DNA of 64,000 nucleotides, from the NCBI GenBank assembly GCA_900110595.1, contig FOEZ01000003.1, positions 124,001 to 188,000 of the forward strand. Direction: 5' to 3'. Position numbers and translations under genes: made by a program. The stretch is from Arthrobacter sp. OV608 (GTDB taxonomy: Bacteria; Actinomycetota; Actinomycetes; Actinomycetales; Micrococcaceae). The number at the start of each line of letters is the position of its first letter. The stretch's first letter is position 1. Below the pieces are notes generated by a model. That model was not told the origin of the DNA. It did no database searches and worked only from the letters and a program-made list of their open reading frames with translations. Positions 7,909 to 15,840 of the stretch are shown here, one piece after another.

Positions 7909-9564
7909 CTAGACGGGGACCCGGAAGATAAACGTTGTTCCTTCGCCGAGTGTGCTTTCCACTCCGATGGTCCCGCCGTGCGCTTCCACAATAGCCTTGC
8001 TAATGGGAAGGCCCAGGCCAACTCCGGGAATGGCGGTCCTGCGGACGTTGCTGGTGCGGAAGAACTTGGCAAAGACTTCGGACGCGTCCTCCGGGGTCAT
8101 ACCCATGCCGGTGTCGGTTACCCGGCAGGCGAGGTGCCCATCCTCCTGGGCCAGCGTCACCAGCACGTTGCCGCCACCGGGGGAGTACTTGATGGCGTTG
8201 GAGACCAGGTTGTCCAGTACCTGGGAGATCCGGGGCCCGTCGACGTGGGCTTCGAGACGGTCCGGCGTCTCGGCGGTGAGCTCCACACCCGAGGCAGCCG
8301 CCCTTGGCATGGCGGAGGAAACACTGGTGCGCACCAGTTCCGCCACATCCACGGCGTGCGGTGTCACGATGAGCTGGCCGTTGCGGCTGGACAGCAGGTC
8401 GGACACCAGCGTCAGCAGGCGTTCCGAGTTCCTGCGGATGATCTCCAGCATGTCCACCTGCGATTCGTCGGGTTCGTCACCCAGGAGAATCTCCACGTAT
8501 CCGAGGATGGACGTCAGCGGCGTCCGGAATTCGTGCGAGACGCTGGAGACGAAGTCGTCCTTGGCGGTCAGCGCGTTGACGAGGTCGGTCACGTCGCTGA
8601 ACGCGATCACTGAGCCGGCGAATGTGCCGTCGTTGTCCTTCATGGCGCGCGCGGTGGTCACAAAAGCGCGCTGTTCGTTGCCGGAACCCAGCCAAACCAG
8701 GTAGTCGGTAAATGTTTCGCCCAGCACTGCCCGCCGGACTGGACGCTCCTCCACCGGAACAAGGGTTTTCCGGTCCGGGCCGAAGACCAGGAGCTGGGAC
8801 TCATTCGGATCCGCAATGTCCTTGGGCCGGGCCAGCTCGTGGTTAACCCGCTGCTTCCGGTTCATCAGCACGTCATGCCCGTCGGCGTCAACGGCGAGGA
8901 CGCCCAGGTGGACGGTGTCCAGGACGGTGTTGAGCAATGACTCCTGGCGCTGGCTGCTGCGCAGGTTGGCCTGCAGCTGGGCGTCCTTTTCCTCCAGTTC
9001 GCGCTGCTGGCGCATCATGCTGAGCGTCAGGACGCTGACCGAGACGCCAATGCCGAGCATCATCACTGGCAGGAGCAACGACCGGGCAAAGTCCTGCCCG
9101 GTCAGGGCGCCCTTGATCAGCAAGGGGACCCAGATGATTGCCAGCGGCCCGAGGAAGGACAGCCACAAAGCGGCCCGGGGATAGTAGCCGGACGCGCACA
9201 ACCAGATCACCGGGAACACGGCAAGCAGGCTGATCCCGGTCAGGCTTTCCTGCCCGCCCTCCCGGCCCAGCGCAATGGAGACGAAGTCCAGCAGCGGTAT
9301 AACCAGGAAGCTGGTGTAGGGCAGCCGGCCCCAGGGCACCAGGTAGCACATGGCCATGATGGCGATTTGTGACACCAGGAAGGTGACAAACAGGGGGTTG
9401 CCCATGGTGGAGGGGAAGAACGCCCAGATCAGGAACGCCGTCAGCAAGGTGGTCACGAACAGCGGCATCTGGCTCAATGCCACGCGCTCAGTCAGTGTGT
9501 ACTCATGGAAAGGGCGCCGGAAAAACCTCAGCTTCCCCGTGGACCATGCGATGGGGTCAGTCAT
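7909..9564 (-). CDS. membrane sensor histidine kinase with PAS-like domain
   Basis: 551 residues. About six hydrophobic segments fill residues 28-200, followed by a short coiled-coil-like stretch (MMRQQRELEEKDAQLQ). A PAS-like region (HLGVLAVDADGHDVLMN and on to about 330) leads into a HisKA domain with VSHEFRTPL, the phospho-accepting His being near residue 343. The HATPase_c domain carries the N box (LVSNAIKYSPGG), G1 (DTGMGM) and G2 (GVGLGLPISKAIV). No extracellular sensor domain is obvious, so the membrane block probably senses the signal. It is divergent from the response regulator gene with 94 bp between starts and is its likely partner. The ligand is unknown. Confidence 0.93.
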   Translation of the reverse strand: MTDPIAWSTGKLRFFRRPFHEYTLTERVALSQMPLFVTTLLTAFLIWAFFPSTMGNPLFVTFLVSQIAIMAMCYLVPWGRLPYTSFLVIPLLDFVSIALGREGGQESLTGISLLAVFPVIWLCASGYYPRAALWLSFLGPLAIIWVPLLIKGALTGQDFARSLLLPVMMLGIGVSVSVLTLSMMRQQRELEEKDAQLQANLRSSQRQESLLNTVLDTVHLGVLAVDADGHDVLMNRKQRVNHELARPKDIADPNESQLLVFGPDRKTLVPVEERPVRRAVLGETFTDYLVWLGSGNEQRAFVTTARAMKDNDGTFAGSVIAFSDVTDLVNALTAKDDFVSSVSHEFRTPLTSILGYVEILLGDEPDESQVDMLEIIRRNSERLLTLVSDLLSSRNGQLIVTPHAVDVAELVRTSVSSAMPRAAASGVELTAETPDRLEAHVDGPRISQVLDNLVSNAIKYSPGGGNVLVTLAQEDGHLACRVTDTGMGMTPEDASEVFAKFFRTSNVRRTAIPGVGLGLPISKAIVEAHGGTIGVESTLGEGTTFIFRVPV

Positions 9565-9625
9565 TGCGCGGCAGCTTACGGGGTGGGGTGTGCAGAGCCA
9601 TAGCAGCAGGATATCCGCAGGCAGC

Positions 9626-9631
9626 TATACT
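9626..9631 (+). promoter_or_regulatory. candidate -10 element for the response regulator gene
   Basis: TATACT is a near-consensus -10 hexamer located 27 bp before the ATG at 9659 in the kinase/regulator divergent region. No good -35 is visible at 17 bp. A GAGGGGG Shine-Dalgarno follows just before the start codon. Confidence 0.4.
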
Positions 9632-9658
9632 TCTGACGTCGGCTGCTGAGGGGGCGCT

Positions 9659-10426
9659 ATGAGTGATGCACGTGTGGGACTGGTCATCGAGGATGACCAC
9701 GACATCCGCGAACTGGTCCGTACTGTCCTGACCCAGGCCGGCTTTGACGTAACCGTGGCCAGCAGCGGCGCCGAGGGTGTCCTGACTGCGAAGACGCTGA
9801 ACCCGGACGTCATCACCCTGGATCTTGGCCTGCCGGACATCGACGGCTTTGAAGTGTCACGGCAAATCCGCGAGTTCTCTGACGCCTACATCGTGATGCT
9901 GACGGCCCGCACGGAAGAGCTGGACACGCTGATTGGGCTCGAGTCCGGCGCCGATGATTACCTCACCAAGCCGTTCCGCCCCCGCGAACTCCGCGCCCGG
10001 ATCGCCGCCATGATGCGGCGCCCCCGTTCCGGGCCCGAATCCGCCGAAGCCTCGGGTGTGGAGGCCTCCGCCGATGCCGCCGCGCATCCCGAGCGGGGGA
10101 ACTACAGCCACAACGGGCTGGAGCTGAGCTACGCATCCCGCACGGTGACCGTGGACGGCACGGAAATGAACCTGACCCGCACGGAGTTCGAACTCCTGCA
10201 CGCCCTGCTCGAAGCAGGCCGGACTGTCCGGACCAAAGCGGACCTGGTGCGCCGGCTGCGGGACGAGGATTACGACGTCGGGGGCTACATCAGTGAGGCG
10301 GACGAACGGTCCGTCGAGGTGCACATGGGCAACCTGCGCAAGAAACTGGGTGATTCGCCGCAAAAGCCGCGATGGCTCCAGACGGTGCGCGGCGTCGGCT
10401 ACCGGCTGGCTCCAAGCGAGCACTGA
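9659..10426 (+). CDS. OmpR/PhoB-family response regulator
   Basis: 255 residues. The receiver domain (about 1-125) has the acidic pair EDD (11-13), phospho-acceptor Asp55 (ITLDLGLPD), the conserved Thr in MLTAR and Lys in LTKPFRP. A poorly conserved Ala/Ser/Glu-rich linker (about 125-150) leads to a winged-helix DNA-binding domain ending VRGVGYRL, the classical OmpR C-terminal signature. It should be phosphorylated by the divergent kinase and act as a transcription factor. GAGGGGG sits 5 bp before the ATG. Its 3' end overlaps the convergent Hpt-like gene by 28 bp. Confidence 0.94.
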   Translation: MSDARVGLVIEDDHDIRELVRTVLTQAGFDVTVASSGAEGVLTAKTLNPDVITLDLGLPDIDGFEVSRQIREFSDAYIVMLTARTEELDTLIGLESGADDYLTKPFRPRELRARIAAMMRRPRSGPESAEASGVEASADAAAHPERGNYSHNGLELSYASRTVTVDGTEMNLTRTEFELLHALLEAGRTVRTKADLVRRLRDEDYDVGGYISEADERSVEVHMGNLRKKLGDSPQKPRWLQTVRGVGYRLAPSEH

Positions 10427-10809
10427 GACTGCAGCCGGTGCATTGTCTGCCGGCTGCACTGGCTGATGGGCCGCAGGAAGGACGCCGCAAGCCTGGGCAG
10501 GACGACCGCGACGTCGGCCTTGTAGGCTTCCCTCCGGATTTCACCTTCCAGGGCCATGGCCAGGCCCGCCAGCCGTTCGGCCCCCACCATCTGGCTTGAT
10601 GTCTTCAAACTCAGGACCGCGTCCACTGACCCGTCCAGGTCCCCGGTGGTCAAAGCCTGCTGCAGCCGTCCGATCCGGTGCGGGAGATAGTCGATGAAGT
10701 TCCCCACGAAGATCCTGCAGTAACCCTCGTCCTCCTCAAGTTCCGCACGCAGCCTGTCCAGGACTGACCTGTCCACGAGCGGCCTCCCGGCATCACCAGA
10801 CAGCGTCAT
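10399..10809 (-). CDS. Hpt-domain-like protein lacking the phospho-accepting histidine
   Basis: 136 residues from the ATG at 10809, preferred because GAGAGG lies 6 bp upstream; an in-frame ATG at 10857 lacks such a site. The sequence VDAVLSLKTSSQMVGAERLAGLAMALE matches the Hpt helix pattern (A-H-x-L-K-G/S-S-x-x-x-G-A), but the His position is Leu (CTG codon). The protein is therefore unlikely to relay phosphate. It could bind or sequester a receiver domain. Its 3' end overlaps the convergent response regulator gene by 28 bp, suggesting antisense coupling and possibly a functional link. Confidence 0.75.
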   Translation of the reverse strand: MTLSGDAGRPLVDRSVLDRLRAELEEDEGYCRIFVGNFIDYLPHRIGRLQQALTTGDLDGSVDAVLSLKTSSQMVGAERLAGLAMALEGEIRREAYKADVAVVLPRLAASFLRPISQCSRQTMHRLQSQCSLGASR

Positions 10810-11108
10810 TACGGTCCTCTCGGCTGGGGTTTTCCACCTGGGAAACGGGGCGCTCATTGGCGGAATTTCGTCTTCTTCAGATTAGGGGTGTTCCTTTTCC
10901 TAATAATGGTTTCGCAGGATAATTGTGGGTTTCTTGATGGGACTGCGGGTTTCTGTCCCTAATACTTAAGTCAGGGAATTGTCGGCCAATAAACGCCGGC
11001 CGCGGCCGCATGCCGAGATGGAAATGGCCTAGAGTCCCTTATGGGGACAATGCCCCCATCTTTCTGGAACCGCATCAAGATCGGCTCGGATAAAGCCTAA
11101 AGATTGGC
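10810..11108. other. intergenic region, AT-richer than surroundings
   Basis: No gene is supported here. About 140 bases around 10870-10990 are markedly richer in A/T (for example TTCCTAATAATGG, and AATACTTAAG near 10960) than the flanks. This fits a promoter region for the leftward Hpt-like gene. I see no hairpin or operator I would defend. Confidence 0.5.
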
Positions 11109-11573
11109 TCAAGAATGGCGTTTCTCTGTGCCGGGACGATGCGCTGGGCTGGTGGATCCCAGAAACTGCACCAGCTGGGATTCGAGTGCTGAGCTGTCCT
11201 TGAGCTCGCACTCCCACAGGGTGAGTACCTGCCAGCCGGCGTCCTCCAGCAAACGGCGCTGGCTTGCATCGCGCTCCTTGGTGCGTTCGCGCTTCGCGGC
11301 CCAGAAGTCGGCATTGGCTTTGGGCGCATGCTGGCCGACGCGGCAGTCATGGAAATGCCAGAAGCAGCCGTTGACGAAAATGACCTTCCGCCGGCCAGCG
11401 AACACAAGGTCGGGGCTGCCCGGCAGCCGGCTTCCGCCGGCGCGCCCGTGCAGGCGGTACCGGTATCCCTTGGCGTGGAGGAGCCGGCGCACCAGCAGCT
11501 CAGGCTTGGTGTGCTTACCCCGGATCCGGGACATGTTCCAGCTGCGCCGCTCCGGCGTGAGCTTATCCGCCAT
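11109..11573 (-). CDS. vsr: very short patch repair (Vsr) mismatch endonuclease
   Basis: 154 residues, standard Vsr length. The N-terminal RSWNMSRIRGKHTKPE matches the family, followed by LPGSPDLVF containing the metal-binding Asp. FVNGCFWHFHDC carries the paired His residues and the zinc-site Cys. The enzyme nicks 5' of the T in G:T mismatches made by deamination of 5-methylcytosine. No cytosine-5 methyltransferase (dcm type) is adjacent, so it is an orphan here; methylcytosine biology is nonetheless echoed by mcrBC 3.3 kb away. The 3' end is only partly conserved. Confidence 0.92.
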   Translation of the reverse strand: MADKLTPERRSWNMSRIRGKHTKPELLVRRLLHAKGYRYRLHGRAGGSRLPGSPDLVFAGRRKVIFVNGCFWHFHDCRVGQHAPKANADFWAAKRERTKERDASQRRLLEDAGWQVLTLWECELKDSSALESQLVQFLGSTSPAHRPGTEKRHS

Positions 11574-11596
11574 GCTTCCAGTCTAGAAGCCGGGAC

Positions 11597-12025
11597 TCAG
11601 CGCTCCGGCTGCTCCCCAAACTGGAAATGGCGTCCGCTGAGGGAGGTGGGTTCGATCTCGACAAAGAAGTCCTTGAGCGTGGGCACCCACGATTTCAGGC
11701 CCAGCCCCTCCACCTCCGCCAGTTCGGCTGAGGTGTTCAGCACCCGCGCCTTACCCCGAAGGACCACCGACCATGCCTCGTCCGAGAGGATCCCGTCAGC
11801 CTCCAAGAGCACTGCCGGGTTGATGGTCAGCTGGGCGAGCTTGTTGCCCGGTGCGGTCCTCAAGTAGAGCTTGCCTTTGGAACTGACGTAGTTCACGGGA
11901 AAGATGTCCGGTTCACCGGCAACGGAGACAACAAGGCGTCCATGCCTTGTCCCTTCCAGCAGGCGCCAGGACTGTTCGTCATTGAGTTCCAGGACAGGGT
12001 TTCCATCTGCGTGTTCGAACATCAT
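11597..12025 (-). CDS. pyridoxamine 5'-phosphate oxidase (PPOX)-fold flavin-binding protein
   Basis: 142 residues with the split beta-barrel pattern: LLEGTRHGRLVVSVAGEPDIFPVNYV, then LYLRTAPGNKLAQLTINPAVLLEADG. This subgroup binds FMN, F420 or heme, and many members are not true PNPOx enzymes. No pyridoxal pathway gene is nearby. The gene follows vsr on the same strand with its stop 24 bp from the vsr start. The ATG at 12025 is followed by a second ATG and either may be used. The substrate is unknown. Confidence 0.85.
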   Translation of the reverse strand: MMFEHADGNPVLELNDEQSWRLLEGTRHGRLVVSVAGEPDIFPVNYVSSKGKLYLRTAPGNKLAQLTINPAVLLEADGILSDEAWSVVLRGKARVLNTSAELAEVEGLGLKSWVPTLKDFFVEIEPTSLSGRHFQFGEQPER

Positions 12026-12088
12026 GGTGCCTATTCTTCTACGTTAGGTAGAAATCCGCTAGGGGAGAATCCGTTGCGGGGCTTCTTA

Positions 12089-12105
12089 TTGACAGGGGCT
12101 GTCAA
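12089..12105. promoter_or_regulatory. inverted repeat overlapping a TTGACA upstream of the NCS1 permease
   Basis: TTGACAG (12089-12095) and CTGTCAA (12099-12105) form a perfect 7-bp inverted repeat with a 3-nt spacer, about 100 bp before the permease start. The first arm is a consensus -35 hexamer, so a repressor bound here could block transcription. No good -10 is visible, so this remains tentative. Confidence 0.35.
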
Positions 12106-12201
12106 GGATTAACCCCGTGGAAACAAGGCTGTGACGGGACTGTCGTCCGCGCTGGATAGCGTCAGCGCAGGAAACTCCTGCAACGAAAGCGACGCACATA
12201 G

Positions 12202-13917
12202 ATGAGTAATGACATGGAAACCACCAAATTACTGGAGCCGGCATCGCAGCCGCCTGTCGCCGTCGTCGGCAGTTCTCCCACGGGTAATGCCGCTGCACTG
12301 AACGCCACCAAGGAAAGCCTGGAGGATTACACACTCCGGTTTGCGCCGCGATCGTACCGGAAGTGGAGTGCGGGAGTGGTGGCCACCAGTGCGTTGGGCG
12401 GCATCGCCTACCTGGCCGACTTCTCGATCGGCGCAAACATTGGCATCGCCTACGGAACCGTGAACGCGATCTTCGGCATCCTCGTGGCCGCCGTGATCAT
12501 CTTTGCCACCGGTTTCCCGCTGGCCTACTACGCTGCCCGGTACAACATCGATCTGGACCTGATTACCAGGGGTTCCGGCTTTGGCTACTACGGCTCCGTG
12601 GTCACCAACGTTATTTTCGCGACCTTCACGTTCATCTTCTTTGCGCTGGAGGGCTCCATCATGGCGCAGGGGCTGGAGGTGGGGCTGGGCGTTCCGCAGT
12701 GGTTGGGGTATGCGGCGTCCACTGTCATCATCATTCCGCTGGTGATTTACGGGATGAACACCCTGGCCAAGCTGCAGGTGTGGACCACCCCGCTGTGGCT
12801 GCTCCTGATGGTGGTGCCGGTTGCGTACCTCCTGATTTCCCACCCCGAGAGCATCAACAGCTTCTTTGCATACACGGGAGAATCGGGCGACGGCGGGCCG
12901 AACCTGGCGTCTGTGATGCTCGCTGCGGGCGTCTGCCTGTCGCTGATGGCGCAGATCGCCGAGCAGATCGACTACCTCCGGTTCATGCCGCCCCGCACCG
13001 AGGCGAATAGGGGTGCGTGGTGGCGGGCCGTGATTCTGGCCGGACCGGGCTGGGTGATTTTTGGGGCCTTGAAGCAGATCGTGGGGTTGTTTATTGCCAT
13101 CTACCTGATTGCGTCCTTGGATCCCGCCGCGTCTGCCACTGCCAACGAGCCGGTGCACCAGTTCCTGGGTGTTTACCGGGAGATGATGCCGGCGTGGCTG
13201 GCCATGACGCTTGCCGTGGTACTGGTGGTTATTTCGCAGATCAAGATCAATGTCACCAATGCCTATTCCGGGTCCTTGGCCTGGACAAACTCCTTTACCC
13301 GGATTACCAAGACGTACCCTGGCCGGATGGTTTTTGTAGTGGTTAACCTGCTCATCGCGCTTGTTTTGATGGAAGCCAACATGTTCGACTTCCTCAACAC
13401 CATTCTTGGCTTCTATGCCAACTGCGCCATGGCGTGGGTTGTGACAGTAGCCTCGGATATTGCCATCAATAAGTACCTGCTAAAGATTTCCCCCAAAGTG
13501 CCGGAATTCCGCCGCGGAATGCTTTACCCGGTAAATCCGGTGGGCTTCGTTTCGATGCTGGTTTCTGCCGGAATTTCGATTGCTGTGTTCTTTGGGGCTT
13601 TTGGGCCGGCCATCCAGCCCTTCTCGCCGATCTTCGCGGTGGGGCTGGCACTGGTTCTTCCGCCTGTGCTGGCACTTCTCACGAAGGGGCGGTACTACCT
13701 GCGGAGGACCGACGACGGCATCGACCTTCCCATGTTCGACCCCGACGGCAACCCCAGCGACGCCAGGCTTCTTTGCCACGTGACCGGGATTGAGTTTGAG
13801 CGGCCGGACATGGTCCGGTCCGCGCAGGACGCTCCCGACGGCGGCCCGCAGTACGTTTCGTCCCTGGCACTTTCGACGGACAAGACAGGGGAGTTGGTGC
13901 TGCCCGCGAAGCCTTAG
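12202..13917 (+). CDS. NCS1-family purine/cytosine (nucleobase) permease
   Basis: 571 residues. About 12 hydrophobic segments span residues 55-500, with soluble N- and C-terminal tails. Family features include the N-terminal SLEDYTLRFAPRSYRKWS region, GFPLAYYAARYNIDLDLITRGSGFGYYGS, and NVTNAYSGSLAWTNSFTRI in the middle. NCS1 proteins import cytosine, purines, allantoin or thiamine-type substrates with Na+ or H+; the exact substrate cannot be told. The C-terminal ~60 residues (after about 510) are an extra hydrophilic extension. The gene is flanked upstream by an inverted repeat and downstream by a strong hairpin, so it looks monocistronic. Confidence 0.9.
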   Translation: MSNDMETTKLLEPASQPPVAVVGSSPTGNAAALNATKESLEDYTLRFAPRSYRKWSAGVVATSALGGIAYLADFSIGANIGIAYGTVNAIFGILVAAVIIFATGFPLAYYAARYNIDLDLITRGSGFGYYGSVVTNVIFATFTFIFFALEGSIMAQGLEVGLGVPQWLGYAASTVIIIPLVIYGMNTLAKLQVWTTPLWLLLMVVPVAYLLISHPESINSFFAYTGESGDGGPNLASVMLAAGVCLSLMAQIAEQIDYLRFMPPRTEANRGAWWRAVILAGPGWVIFGALKQIVGLFIAIYLIASLDPAASATANEPVHQFLGVYREMMPAWLAMTLAVVLVVISQIKINVTNAYSGSLAWTNSFTRITKTYPGRMVFVVVNLLIALVLMEANMFDFLNTILGFYANCAMAWVVTVASDIAINKYLLKISPKVPEFRRGMLYPVNPVGFVSMLVSAGISIAVFFGAFGPAIQPFSPIFAVGLALVLPPVLALLTKGRYYLRRTDDGIDLPMFDPDGNPSDARLLCHVTGIEFERPDMVRSAQDAPDGGPQYVSSLALSTDKTGELVLPAKP

Positions 13918-13936
13918 GTGCCGCATTTCGTTGTTG

Positions 13937-13969
13937 AGGAGGCCGGAGCATCTGCTGCTCCGGCCTCCT
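13937..13969 (+). terminator. strong hairpin terminator after the NCS1 permease
   Basis: A perfect 14-bp stem (AGGAGGCCGGAGCA / TGCTCCGGCCTCCT) with a 5-nt loop begins 20 bp after the permease stop and is followed by TTGTG. Confidence 0.75.
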
Positions 13970-14114
13970 TTGTGACTTTGTGTCGGTTTCCGGCAGTGGT
14001 AGAACCAAGGGCGAAGTGCCTGTGGATAACTCTTATCGCCGAAATGTGATCTGGGCTACCCTTAAGTCACTGTCCGGAGAATGCCGTCTAAAACTACTGG
14101 GGGAATAGCGGCCC

Positions 14115-14771
14115 ATGACATCGCACAACAGCTGTACGTCCGGTGGAATGCGCGCAGGCGCAATTGCCTTCATTCTTCTTGGTTCGCTCGTGCTGGCCGG
14201 GTGTTCGGGCGGAGCACCTGCAGATCCGGGCCCATCCTCCAGCGCCGCAGAGTCCATGTCGCCCAGCGCCACGCCCACTCCGACGCCGACTCCCAGTGCC
14301 GTGTACAAACCCGCGGACGCTTCGGGCCCGGCCCAAAACGTCCCCGTCCCAGTGCTGCCCGAGGTGGCAAAGACGGAGACGAAGGAGGGGCTCGAGGCGT
14401 TTACTCATTACTGGTTCGAGCAGCTCAATTACGCCTATCAGACCGGAGATGTTGCGGGATTAGACGCGGTGACTTCCCCGAACTGTGACTACTGCTCGAA
14501 ACTTACTGCTTCTCTAACCACGAATTATCAAGGGGGGCGTTGGCTTGCCGGCGGAAAGATAACAACTCCTGTCAGCACCACATCGTTTGAGAGATCCAGC
14601 GACGGGAACTTTCAGGTCATTTTGCAGGTCTTGCAAAGTCCAGTTATCTACTATGAGACTGGCGGTAAGGAGTTCAGAACCGCAAGTGACGGCTCGAACA
14701 CGGGCAACGTATTACTAGCCAATTTCGTAAACGGCGCTTGGCGCGTCAACGACCTGCACCCAATTCGGTGA
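14115..14771 (+). CDS. secreted lipoprotein, DUF6318 family
   Basis: 218 residues. A hydrophobic signal segment ends in a lipobox (LVLAGC, Cys30), so it should be lipid-anchored on the outer face of the membrane. A Ser/Pro/Thr-rich tether (PSATPTPTPTPSAV) of about 40 residues precedes a globular domain of about 130 residues with CDYC (about 118-121). The layout matches DUF6318 lipoproteins common in Arthrobacter; their function is unknown. A start at Met12 (14148) would give a more compact signal peptide. The 3' half of the gene is conspicuously AT-rich compared with neighbours. Its stop overlaps the next start (TGATG). Confidence 0.8.
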   Translation: MTSHNSCTSGGMRAGAIAFILLGSLVLAGCSGGAPADPGPSSSAAESMSPSATPTPTPTPSAVYKPADASGPAQNVPVPVLPEVAKTETKEGLEAFTHYWFEQLNYAYQTGDVAGLDAVTSPNCDYCSKLTASLTTNYQGGRWLAGGKITTPVSTTSFERSSDGNFQVILQVLQSPVIYYETGGKEFRTASDGSNTGNVLLANFVNGAWRVNDLHPIR

Positions 14772-15700
14772 TGCTTGGGTCAGTGCGGCGAGGGATCGTC
14801 ACGTTACTGGTTCTATTGTTCGTTCTTACCGTCGCGCCAGCCGTTCTCGCTCTTGCCGACGACGGTCTTGAAGCTGACTTCGGTGATGTAGGAATCGACG
14901 TTGATAGCTGGACGATGGATCCAGTGACTGGTCATATGTCGCCACCGGCACCCGGAGCAGTAAACACCGACCCCAACGAATACAAGTACGAACTTCAGTG
15001 CCATCTCGGTGGGGGAGACTTCGACACTTCCTGCCTGGGCCGGCAGTTGGAGTGCAAAGACGGCCCTGATGGTGAAGACGGGATTCCTGTCATCTGGCAT
15101 TCAAGGCCCCGTGGTGTTCCTGGCGCCGTGTGGGCCATCCACTCGGGACCTACCTGCCTCTTTGACGCTAAGCCAGAGGACCTGCTGCCGCGCATTGCCG
15201 CCGACATCCAGCGGGAGTTCCAGAACCTTCCCGTCAATGCCGGAACTGTGGTGGCGCAGCCCAGTCCGCACACACTTCGGGGTGCGGAGACCAACTTCTA
15301 TGGAGAAGCAACTGAGCAGCAGTTCGACATCAGCATGTTCGGGCAGGCGGTGCACGTTGTGGCAACCCCCGTCCAGTACACCTGGAACTACGGCGACGGC
15401 ACCGTCTTCGGACCTCAGCCGTCCATGGGGGGCCCGCTGCCGCAGGACCGGTGGGGCGAGAAGACCAGGACAAGCCATGCCTACGGCGCAACCGGCGACT
15501 TCCAGGTTGTGCTGACCACATCCTTCCAGGGAACGTACTCGGTCAACGCCGGCCCTCCGCTGCCCATCCCCGGCCAGGGGCAGTTCAACGCACCGCCGCA
15601 AACCATCAGCGTTTGGCGGTCCCTGACCCGGAACTACGCCGATGACTGCAACGCGAACCCGCAAGGCCAGGGCTGCCCCGGAATTGGTGAAACGCGGTAG
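14771..15700 (+). CDS. secreted PKD-domain-like protein
   Basis: 309 residues from an ATG overlapping the previous stop. The N-terminus (MLGSVRRGIVTLLVLLFVLTVAPAV) is a signal peptide or anchor. The mid-section has six Cys between about residues 75 and 135. Residues about 205-275 have a PKD-like pattern: YTWNYGDGT and later SHAYGATGDFQVVLTTSF. PKD domains are extracellular beta-sandwich interaction modules. It should act at the cell surface together with the DUF6318 lipoprotein encoded just upstream. The first 150 bp share that gene's lower GC. No enzymatic motif is seen. Confidence 0.75.
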   Translation: MLGSVRRGIVTLLVLLFVLTVAPAVLALADDGLEADFGDVGIDVDSWTMDPVTGHMSPPAPGAVNTDPNEYKYELQCHLGGGDFDTSCLGRQLECKDGPDGEDGIPVIWHSRPRGVPGAVWAIHSGPTCLFDAKPEDLLPRIAADIQREFQNLPVNAGTVVAQPSPHTLRGAETNFYGEATEQQFDISMFGQAVHVVATPVQYTWNYGDGTVFGPQPSMGGPLPQDRWGEKTRTSHAYGATGDFQVVLTTSFQGTYSVNAGPPLPIPGQGQFNAPPQTISVWRSLTRNYADDCNANPQGQGCPGIGETR

Positions 15701-15840
15701 GGGCGGAATTCAGCCAAACCCCCGGCACCCACACAAGTCCGTCGTCGGTCACTGTGTGATTCCCGCCGCATCCGGAATAGTTGCATACGCCTGCCAGTTG
15801 GGCCTAACAGAACGTTGGCAACCCCCGAAAGGAACCGCGC

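Noticed and set aside
4357..11573. Defence island built on McrBC and Vsr
   Set aside because: Only these two modification-related loci are present, separated by signalling genes. No toxin, integrase, retron, CBASS, BREX or DISARM component is seen.
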